Shown here: positions 1-5,416 of the stretch, piece by piece | How positions within the stretch are numbered: the stretch's first letter is position 1 | Layout of the letters: every line of letters begins with the position of its first letter | Assembly: GCA_964573155.1 (NCBI GenBank) | Contig: CAZNIN010000014.1 | Span: 1 to 18,028, forward strand | DNA length: 18,028 bases | Origin: JAGQNK01 sp964573155 | GTDB taxonomy: Bacteria > Patescibacteriota > Saccharimonadia > Saccharimonadales > JAGQNK01 | Reading direction: 5' to 3' | Position numbers and translations under genes: made by a program | The notes under the pieces: generated by a model | The model's input: the letters and a program-made list of their open reading frames with translations, nothing else | The model's database searches: none | What the model was told of the DNA's origin: nothing

Positions 1-36
1 GCTGCTTGCAGCGAGCACGCCACAAGAAGTAAACAT
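1..36 (-). CDS. Possible start of a gene running off the window edge
   Basis: On the minus strand an ATG at 36-34 opens a frame of 12 codons (MFTSCGVLAASS) that continues past the window edge. A GGAG lies 8 nt upstream, and the gap to the stop of the preceding minus-strand metallophosphoesterase gene is only 35 bp, so it could be the next gene of an operon. Twelve residues are too few to name a family. A plus-strand frame ending at 32 is an equally untestable alternative. Confidence 0.25.
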   Translation of the reverse strand, partial: MFTSCGVLAASS

Positions 37-71
37 CCCTCTCTCTCCGCCAGGAAAAAAGATATGCACGC

Positions 72-1670
72 TTAACCTACCGGCAGACAAGGTTCAAGCT
101 TGGGCTGGGCGCGCCGCAGTGTCTGCCAGCTGATGTTTATGCAATCCGTCATACCGCCTTCGTCGTCTACTTGTATAAGTAGCATGGAAGCTTGTTTGGA
201 CGTTCGCGGAAAGCCCTGTCCCACGCTTCCTACATGCACAATTGTGCTACTCTCCTCTTCTGATACAGAGAAGCTATGCTTGCCGCCAACGATAATCGTA
301 TCAAGATAACCATAGAAAGGTTTGGCTGCTTCGGAAGACGCGAAAAAACCGATTTTCGGTAACGGTCGATTATTCTCTAGCAGTTCGGCAAGGTATGCTT
401 CACCCTGTGCAGCGTTGCGTTCACGATATTCGTCGCCATGACATGATTGATCGACGTAGCAAGCATCGTTCAGGGCAATGACCGGTACATCGTGGAATTC
501 TGGAATTTCATGCAGCGGTTCCAGTCCAAGCGTATCAAATATGTCGGCCATATCCGTCGGATCGTGGTTGCCAGAAAGAGCTGCGTGCGGGAATGGCGGA
601 CCCGGTTGATCGCAGGTTAGTCCATTGTCTTCCCACGACTCACACGACGTAATATCGTCGTAACCGATAAAAGGCGTATCTCCTATGGTCGCTCCCTGTA
701 GAGAACTGATTTCGAAGTCAGCTCCGGTATTGTTGTAATCGCCAAGGCCGATGAGTGCATCGATATTGCCGCTGCGGCCGATAGTTTCAAGTGTTGCCGG
801 AACAGTGGGTAAATTGTGTGGATCAGCATACACACCCCAGATGTAGGTGTCTTCGGCTGCGGAGGGGTCGGTATTGGCTAGAGAGTTGGTGATTCGCAGC
901 CAGCGGCCTATTTGCGTCCGTGCTTCAGAGCTGAGCTCGTTTAGATTGAACGCCATCTTGCTCGTGCCCGTTTGTAGATAGTCCCGGAAGGGCTGCTCTA
1001 GTTCCCTGATGACTTTTTTCTGAACATCCTCGCTGTTCAATTGATATGCGTTATATGTCACACCCGCCCCAGCGCCGAGGACAGCCATGACGGTGCCAGC
1101 GGCTACGTGTTGGATACGCTTGACGTGGCTGTCCGGGCGTACGCGAAACTTTGCCTTTTCGAGCAATCGCAATGTGGACCATGCTCCAGCGACGGCACCA
1201 AGTGCAATGACGCCCGTTGTTTCGAGACCGAGCTCTATGGCTAGACCCTTGATCTCAGCGTCATATTCAGACAGGAATGCTTCAAATGCTGCCTCGTTGC
1301 CTTCATCGTCAAATGTTTCAACAATCGGTCCCAGCCGTTGTATGGATTGATGGACATTTTCGCTGCTCAGGTCAATAGAGACGTCGATATCAGCTCCAAT
1401 CAAGCGGGTATCGCCAATGGATATACCGAGGGCATCGACGGAGTTACCCCAGCCGACGGTCGCTTCAACGGGACCTGGGCCGATTGTTCTCTCGGCACTG
1501 GGCTGTGCTACACCGAGTGCCGCCCACGCACCTAATGCCCCGCCGGTCACGACAGCCAGGGCGCCAAGTGCTTTTCTGATCCGTCCTGGTCCGTGTAGTT
1601 CAGTGCCTGGCTGCGGATAATCGTGCAATTCTGGCAATAGCTCGGTAGATCTTTCCAGCTCAATGGTCAT
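72..1670 (-). CDS. Membrane-anchored metallophosphoesterase-like protein
   Basis: A 532-residue protein. Hydrophobic segments lie at about residues 32-54, 152-170 and 187-209, with a basic loop between the last two. That predicts a C-terminal half (about 275-520) outside the membrane. This half carries calcineurin-like phosphoesterase motifs in order: D283-x-H285 (YADPHNLP), G310-D311 (GLGDYNN) and G367-N-H-D370. A final G463-K-H465 stands where the family usually has GHxH. The usual separate His before that motif is missing (segment IGFFASSE, 440-447), so the second metal site looks incomplete. All six cysteines (343, 353, 404, 410, 510, 528) fall in this domain, which suits a disulfide-stabilised exported domain. 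The substrate is unknown. The ATG at 1670 is supported by a -10 box 6 nt upstream. The family call is reasonable; catalytic activity is uncertain. Confidence 0.7.
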   Translation of the reverse strand: MTIELERSTELLPELHDYPQPGTELHGPGRIRKALGALAVVTGGALGAWAALGVAQPSAERTIGPGPVEATVGWGNSVDALGISIGDTRLIGADIDVSIDLSSENVHQSIQRLGPIVETFDDEGNEAAFEAFLSEYDAEIKGLAIELGLETTGVIALGAVAGAWSTLRLLEKAKFRVRPDSHVKRIQHVAAGTVMAVLGAGAGVTYNAYQLNSEDVQKKVIRELEQPFRDYLQTGTSKMAFNLNELSSEARTQIGRWLRITNSLANTDPSAAEDTYIWGVYADPHNLPTVPATLETIGRSGNIDALIGLGDYNNTGADFEISSLQGATIGDTPFIGYDDITSCESWEDNGLTCDQPGPPFPHAALSGNHDPTDMADIFDTLGLEPLHEIPEFHDVPVIALNDACYVDQSCHGDEYRERNAAQGEAYLAELLENNRPLPKIGFFASSEAAKPFYGYLDTIIVGGKHSFSVSEEESSTIVHVGSVGQGFPRTSKQASMLLIQVDDEGGMTDCINISWQTLRRAQPKLEPCLPVG

Positions 1671-1676
1671 ACAAAA

Positions 1677-1704
1677 ATAGTACGCCCGTTTGGTGCAGCG
1701 GCAA
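1677..1704 (-). promoter_or_regulatory. Predicted promoter of the metallophosphoesterase gene
   Basis: On the minus strand TTGCCG (1704-1699) is followed after 16 nt by TACTAT (1682-1677). The hexamer ends 6 nt before the ATG at 1670, so transcription should begin at or next to the start codon. No Shine-Dalgarno site is present. Confidence 0.5.
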
Positions 1705-1723
1705 AATGACTAACGGGGTTTTC

Positions 1724-2812
1724 TTAGGAGGTAATAGTCGGCGGTTTACTTGAGGACGTAGGTTCAGTTGGTGTTAGTCTTGCAGGGTTTGGCGGAGATG
1801 TGTCTATGCGGGAGGGCTTGATGCGCGGACTAATCAAGCGCGGCAAGATGAAACAGCATATTCCTAGAAGTACATATACGACGGCAAAAATCCTTAGCGG
1901 ACTATTTACCTGTTCTGTCAGGGTCTGCATGACTATCAGTGCGGCGTTTCCTGTCTCGTTAGGCCCGGTAATGTTTGCGCCGACCTGCCGAAAGATGAAC
2001 GAAATGACAACTATGGATAGTAGTAGCAGCAAGCCGGTGATAATCAACGAGATGGACAATGACTTTACTCCACGCAGACGCGGTTCAGCAAAGTACATCA
2101 CTATAGCAGCACTGATTATTGCCAAGAAACCAAATATCCAGGGCAATTTTTGTCCAAGCTGGAACATACCGGGTATCCTGTTGGCCTGTGTGAACACATT
2201 CTGACCATCCGGCGTTGTTATGTCGCCCGATTCTATAGGATCACTTTGCAGTAGGCCGCCCTGGGATGCAAGATCACGCGCGAGTTGTTTACGGATGGTT
2301 GCGGCACTAAAACCTGGCGGCTGACATGGTAATGAAAATGGGTCGAGCGTGTTTGGACGCATTGTCTGTACCTGTTCAGGCGTACATGGTGGTAGTTTTT
2401 GGACACGCGTGACGGCTGCATTGGCTAGGTTGGTTGACATTTGTTGCTGGATTTTCTTGGTATCCAGTGTGAAGTCTGGTGTTTGTGTAGTGCCGTCAAG
2501 CCAGGAGTAGGTCCCATCGATTATTTTCTCGCTATTTTCTTGAACGAGCTCTGATGTAATGGCTGCTTCGGCGGCATTCTGAACAGTTTTCTGGTCAATA
2601 CGTATATGTTGCTCTGCTAACGGTTCAGCTGATACATTTTTGGCAAGCCCGTCTGCGACGACTTCGTAGACTTTCCCTTTTTGCAATGCGCTTTTTAGGT
2701 TGTCGGGTGTACCGAAGGCGCTGTTTAGCGAGTATGCGATCGCAAGTCCGAAAATACTGAAGCTAAAGAGTGCTACGGCGGTGCGAAGGCCAAATTTCCG
2801 TGCGAATGTCAT
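1724..2812 (-). CDS. Four-helix membrane protein with a large extracytoplasmic domain
   Basis: A 362-residue protein that I cannot assign to a named family. Hydrophobic segments are at about 9-30, 224-242, 251-274 and 306-324. Between the first and second lies a polar domain of about 190 residues, probably outside the cell, with two cysteines (C143, C163) in proline-rich contexts that could pair. The C-terminal tail (about 330-362) is rich in Pro, Ser and Thr and ends without a domain. The start at 2812 sits 6 nt behind a TATACA hexamer in a 28-bp divergent gap shared with the HIT gene. The gene lies 53 bp upstream of the metallophosphoesterase gene, on the same strand but with a separate predicted promoter. 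Two neighbouring exported or membrane proteins suggest a cell-surface function, which is inference only. Confidence 0.65.
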   Translation of the reverse strand: MTFARKFGLRTAVALFSFSIFGLAIAYSLNSAFGTPDNLKSALQKGKVYEVVADGLAKNVSAEPLAEQHIRIDQKTVQNAAEAAITSELVQENSEKIIDGTYSWLDGTTQTPDFTLDTKKIQQQMSTNLANAAVTRVQKLPPCTPEQVQTMRPNTLDPFSLPCQPPGFSAATIRKQLARDLASQGGLLQSDPIESGDITTPDGQNVFTQANRIPGMFQLGQKLPWIFGFLAIISAAIVMYFAEPRLRGVKSLSISLIITGLLLLLSIVVISFIFRQVGANITGPNETGNAALIVMQTLTEQVNSPLRIFAVVYVLLGICCFILPRLISPRIKPSRIDTSPPNPARLTPTEPTSSSKPPTITS

Positions 2813-2818
2813 GTACTA

Positions 2819-2831
2819 TGTATATTACAAT
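2819..2831. promoter_or_regulatory. Back-to-back -10 elements of two divergent genes
   Basis: The 28-bp gap between the divergent starts at 2812 (minus) and 2841 (plus) contains TATACA on the minus strand (2824-2819, 6 nt from its ATG) and TACAAT on the plus strand (2826-2831, 9 nt from its ATG). The two hexamers are one base apart, so both polymerases cannot bind at once. No good -35 is visible for either gene. Confidence 0.4.
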
Positions 2832-2840
2832 AAAACGCAT

Positions 2841-3233
2841 ATGGAAGATTCACTATTTACCAAGATTATCAAAGGCGAAATTCCCTGTCATAAAGTCTAC
2901 GAAGACGACCTCACGCTGGCGTTCATGGACATTCATCCTATCCAGCCGGGCCATGTATTGGTGATTCCGAAGAGACAAGTTGAATTTGTATGGGATCTTG
3001 AGGCTGCGGATTACCAAGCCCTGATGCAAACAGTTCAGAAGGTAGCGCGACGAATTCGCGATGTGCTTCCTGTTTCGTACGTAGGCCAACAGATTATCGG
3101 TATCGACGTACCGCATGCGCATGTGCACCTCGTTCCCTTCAACACTGTAACAGAGTACCGTACCGTGCCAGACATGGCTGCGGATCCGGATCATGCAGCA
3201 CTAGCTGAGATGGCGGCGAAACTTTCGTTCTGA
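2841..3233 (+). CDS. HIT-family nucleotide hydrolase or transferase
   Basis: A 130-residue cytosolic protein of the histidine-triad family, which cleaves nucleoside phosphoramidates, AMP-lysine or dinucleoside polyphosphates. The triad HAHVHLVP is at residues 92-99 (H92, H94, H96). The N-terminal fold is typical: SLFTKIIKGEIPCHKVYEDD, then FMDIHPIQPGHVLVIPK at 29-44. Length matches the HINT/Hit branch. Q84-Q85 stands at the position where many members have N/G-rich substrate contacts. The ATG at 2841 fits both family length and the upstream -10 box; an in-frame extension to 2700 would read back through the neighbouring gene and is rejected. It has its own promoter and ends 17 bp before the next gene. 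The cellular substrate cannot be told from sequence. Confidence 0.92.
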   Translation: MEDSLFTKIIKGEIPCHKVYEDDLTLAFMDIHPIQPGHVLVIPKRQVEFVWDLEAADYQALMQTVQKVARRIRDVLPVSYVGQQIIGIDVPHAHVHLVPFNTVTEYRTVPDMAADPDHAALAEMAAKLSF

Positions 3234-3235
3234 CA

Positions 3236-3244
3236 TGGTAGAAT
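3236..3244 (+). promoter_or_regulatory. Extended -10 promoter of the 60-residue membrane protein
   Basis: TGgTAGAAT at 3236-3244 ends 6 nt before the ATG at 3251. There is no convincing -35, which the TGn extension can compensate for. It begins within 6 bp of the HIT stop codon, so the small gene need not depend on read-through. Confidence 0.5.
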
Positions 3245-3250
3245 GAAGCT

Positions 3251-3433
3251 ATGTTTTCAAATGCAATGATTGGATTTTTGGCCGGGGTTGGCTTTGCTGC
3301 CTGGGTGTTTTCTAAGATGCAACGCCAAACCGGCGGCAACACGACAAACTCTCTCATAGTTGCAGGTGGTGCTGGGTTAGTACTCTTCCTGTTGATTATT
3401 ACCGTCATGGCGTTTGTCGTTCCGTCAAACTAG
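3251..3433 (+). CDS. Small two-helix membrane protein, function unknown
   Basis: A 60-residue protein, almost entirely membrane. A glycine-rich helix covers about 5-21 (IGFLAGVGFAAWVF), a short polar turn 23-33 (KMQRQTGGNTT), and a second helix 35-57. The lysine and arginine in the turn suggest a cytoplasmic hairpin. It has no recognisable family signature. The predicted promoter directly before its ATG and the clean fit between its neighbours make it more than a chance frame. Possible roles such as a small accessory subunit of a membrane complex are open. Confidence 0.6.
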   Translation: MFSNAMIGFLAGVGFAAWVFSKMQRQTGGNTTNSLIVAGGAGLVLFLLIITVMAFVVPSN

Positions 3434-3452
3434 CACTAAACGGCTAGCTTTT
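3430..3452 (+). terminator. Weak possible terminator after the 60-residue gene
   Basis: CTAGC (3430-3434) and GCTAG (3443-3447) form a 5-bp stem around an 8-nt loop, followed by CTTTT. The stem overlaps the stop codon and is short, so it is only a candidate. Confidence 0.25.
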
Positions 3453-3454
3453 AC

Positions 3455-3483
3455 TTGGATAACCGACAGTAAGTTGGTACTAT
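3455..3483 (+). promoter_or_regulatory. Extended -10 promoter of the XRE-HAD gene
   Basis: TTGGAT (3455-3460), a 17-nt spacer, then TACTAT (3478-3483) preceded by TGg. The hexamer ends 6 nt before the ATG at 3490, which favours this ATG and a leaderless mRNA. Confidence 0.5.
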
Positions 3484-3489
3484 TATGCT

Positions 3490-4326
3490 ATGGATGAGGT
3501 GGGACTTGGGAAGTCCTTGCAGGAGGCACGTAAAAAAGCTGGCTTGACCCAGCAGGAGCTCTGTCAGAAGGCGAAGCTCAGTTATTCGACACTTGCTAAA
3601 ATCGAGCGTGGTGCTATCAAGTCTCCTTCTATCTTTACAATTCAGAACATTGCCGGTGCACTCGGGCTGACATTGAGTGAGTTGATGGGTGACAAGGTAC
3701 CAACGGACGATAAGAAAAAACGTAGCAAAAGCGGCGTCCGTTTTGTGTATTTTGATATCAATGGTGTGTTGGTGCGGTTTTATCATCGGGCTTTTGGCAA
3801 GCTGGCACAGGATATCGACGTGCCGGCCGATAAGATTGAAACTGCCTTTTGGCATTTCAATGATGCTGCCTGCAGAGGTGAGATGACCATGGAAAAATTT
3901 AATCAGGCTTTTTCCAAGCGTCTCGGTGTGCCAGTGTTCGATTGGCAACCCTACTATATGGAGACGGTCGAGCCTATTGAAGAAATGCGTCAACTGGCCG
4001 TATGGGTGGCCGAAAATTATCACGTCGGGCTGCTTAGCAACATTATGCCGGATTTCATTGATGAGCTGTTTAGGCGAGGAGTGCTGCCAGACGTCACCTA
4101 CGACTCAATTATCGACTCCTCCAAAGTCGGAGCCATCAAGCCCGAGCCGCGAATTTTCGAAGTCGCGCAGGAATGGACCGACTGCGATCCGTCGGAGGTA
4201 TTACTGATTGATGATTCACGGACCAATCTGATGGCTGCCGAACGGCTCGGCTGGCATGTGTTATGGTTCGACAGCTTCCGTCCCAAAGAAAGTGTTGAGC
4301 ACGTCCGCAATGCCTTACAATTTTAG
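3490..4326 (+). CDS. Fusion of XRE-type DNA-binding domain and HAD-like hydrolase
   Basis: A 278-residue protein of two domains. Residues 5-67 are a Cro/C1-type helix-turn-helix (KSLQEARKKAGLTQQEL, SYSTLAKIERG, IFTIQNIAGALGLTLSELM). A lysine-rich linker covers about 70-83, and residues 84-278 are an HAD fold of the IA/YihX type. HAD motif I is F88-D89-I-N91-G: the nucleophile Asp is present, but the second Asp, which normally acts as acid/base, is Asn. Motif II serine is S183 (LLSNIM), motif III lysine K217 (GAIKPEP) and motif IV D241-D242. Some HAD-IA members such as YihX also lack a second Asp at this point, so phosphatase activity is possible. It could be a regulator that senses a phosphorylated ligand, or an enzyme held at DNA. 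An SD-started membrane protein follows 22 bp downstream, probably co-transcribed. Confidence 0.85.
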   Translation: MDEVGLGKSLQEARKKAGLTQQELCQKAKLSYSTLAKIERGAIKSPSIFTIQNIAGALGLTLSELMGDKVPTDDKKKRSKSGVRFVYFDINGVLVRFYHRAFGKLAQDIDVPADKIETAFWHFNDAACRGEMTMEKFNQAFSKRLGVPVFDWQPYYMETVEPIEEMRQLAVWVAENYHVGLLSNIMPDFIDELFRRGVLPDVTYDSIIDSSKVGAIKPEPRIFEVAQEWTDCDPSEVLLIDDSRTNLMAAERLGWHVLWFDSFRPKESVEHVRNALQF

Positions 4327-4348
4327 GTAACATAACCAGGAGCACAAC

Positions 4349-5008
4349 ATGTACGCATTACCAGCAACTTTAAAAGAACTCAGCACTAAAAATTTACTGA
4401 CTGCTTCCATCGCAACTGCTGTCATTCGGACTCACCTGGCAATGACATGGCTGGCTTTCTGGCTAAAGCCGAAAACACTGGTCTCATCGCGTAGGCGCTT
4501 GATGCTCAGATCACTGCGGAAATATTGGATAAGCGGATCATTCCCGGTTAACGATGGTCACCTGTCATATACCCCTGTCTTTCGTGATTCGCGTGGAACC
4601 TTATGTGCCATGGGATATCTCGCAGACTCAGATAATCAAAATGCACTTGTAAACAAAATAGTCGCCAATAACAATTTCATAAATTTGAGTACTGCCTACG
4701 ATACTCAATTCGACGCTTGGATTCAGACGACCGGACTATCGTACAAGGAAGCAGCACATATACAGCCAGGCTATCCATGGCAGGAGCCGTATATCCAAAA
4801 CAGCGATAAATTGCTCGGAGAGCAGGAACGCATCCTAGTCGCACTTGTTTTGATTCCACTTTATATCTGCCTTATTGGAGCATATATGATAATCGGCAAG
4901 CGAATCCTTACGCCAGGAAGTGTCTCTAGGATTGTTTTTGTAGCATCAGCGACTATTGCAATCATTGCAGCGGCCGCTTCATTGCTCTTCTTGGCGGTCA
5001 GCGAATAA
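4349..5008 (+). CDS. Unknown protein with conserved soluble domain and two C-terminal helices
   Basis: A 219-residue protein. The core, about residues 57-143, has the pattern Y-x-S-G-x-FPVND, TPVFRDSRGTLCAMGYLAD, ALVNKIVANNN, then AWIQTTGLSYKEAAHIQPGYP. From memory, this order recurs in uncharacterised proteins of several phyla (family name not known to me). Two membrane helices follow at about 162-182 and 194-216. The segment 17-39 is also hydrophobic and may be a third helix or signal anchor. The start has a clear AGGAG (4338-4342) 6 nt ahead and no adjacent -10, so it is probably the second gene of an operon with the XRE-HAD gene. No catalytic motif is evident; the fused membrane helices may be a lineage-specific addition. 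Confidence 0.65.
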   Translation: MYALPATLKELSTKNLLTASIATAVIRTHLAMTWLAFWLKPKTLVSSRRRLMLRSLRKYWISGSFPVNDGHLSYTPVFRDSRGTLCAMGYLADSDNQNALVNKIVANNNFINLSTAYDTQFDAWIQTTGLSYKEAAHIQPGYPWQEPYIQNSDKLLGEQERILVALVLIPLYICLIGAYMIIGKRILTPGSVSRIVFVASATIAIIAAAASLLFLAVSE

Positions 5009-5036
5009 GATAACTTCCATTTCAGCGGAATGCCTA

Positions 5037-5069
5037 GAGCTAACCGGGTAGTCGTTCATGGGTTAACTC
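5037..5069. other. Imperfect stem-loop between convergent genes
   Basis: GAGCTAACC (5037-5045) can pair with GGTTAACTC (5061-5069), with one internal mismatch. It lies between the plus-strand gene ending at 5008 and the minus-strand stop at 5063. No T-run follows on either strand, so termination is only a possibility. Confidence 0.25.
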
Positions 5070-5320
5070 TCTGAGCCATGGCCCCAGTTTTCCAAGTTGT
5101 GGCGAATCACAAAATCTGCTGCGTAACTGTCGTCATCGATATACGCGATGTGCAGAGATTCTGATTCCATATCCCAGACTGTATCTTGCTTTGATGCTTT
5201 TCGCCATCTGCCCTGGTCATGATCCCAGGCATAGAAAAAGGGCTGGTTGTCCAGCCCTTGTGTCGTCTCGGTGATGAATGTCTCGAGCCTATGCTCAAGT
5301 CGATTCATTGGTTTTTCCAT
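5063..5320 (-). CDS. Short acidic protein, function unknown
   Basis: An 85-residue soluble protein rich in Asp, Glu, Trp and His, with no recognised motif. The segment QPFFYAWDHDQGRWRKASKQ followed by SLHIAYIDDDSYAADFVIRH looks like a small alpha/beta fold. The ATG at 5320 has AGGGAGG ending 4 nt upstream; an in-frame ATG at 5308 is a weaker choice. Unlike most promoter-proximal genes here it has a leader of about 50 nt containing a hairpin that covers part of the Shine-Dalgarno site. It lies downstream of valS on the same strand but has its own promoter. Confidence 0.6.
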   Translation of the reverse strand: MEKPMNRLEHRLETFITETTQGLDNQPFFYAWDHDQGRWRKASKQDTVWDMESESLHIAYIDDDSYAADFVIRHNLENWGHGSES

Positions 5321-5327
5321 ACGGCCT

Positions 5328-5351
5328 CCCTATTTATTGTTGCAAATAGGG
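5328..5351. promoter_or_regulatory. Perfect 8-bp stem covering part of a ribosome binding site
   Basis: Plus-strand CCCTATTT (5328-5335) and AAATAGGG (5344-5351) form a perfect stem with an 8-nt loop. In the minus-strand mRNA the 3' arm supplies the GGG of the AGGGAGG site of the 85-residue gene. A second small hairpin (GTTCT/AGAAC, 5353-5368) precedes it in that mRNA. On the plus strand the same stem is followed by CGTTC and seven T, so it could also act as a weak plus-strand terminator. Confidence 0.45.
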
Positions 5352-5375
5352 CGTTCTTTTTTTAGAACCTCTACT

Positions 5376-5403
5376 ATCATACCAAGCAGTAATCAGTAGG
5401 CAA
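5376..5403 (-). promoter_or_regulatory. Predicted promoter of the 85-residue gene
   Basis: On the minus strand TTGCCT (5403-5398), a 16-nt spacer and TATGAT (5381-5376) with a TGg extension. Transcription would begin near 5369 and give a leader of about 50 nt. The promoter lies in the gap after the valS stop codon. Confidence 0.5.
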
Positions 5404-5416
5404 GGAGCGAGACATG

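Noticed and set aside
2700..2840. N-terminal extension of the HIT protein to an upstream alternative start
   Set aside because: It would read back through the 5' end of the divergent membrane-protein gene; HIT-family length and the -10 at 2826 point to 2841.
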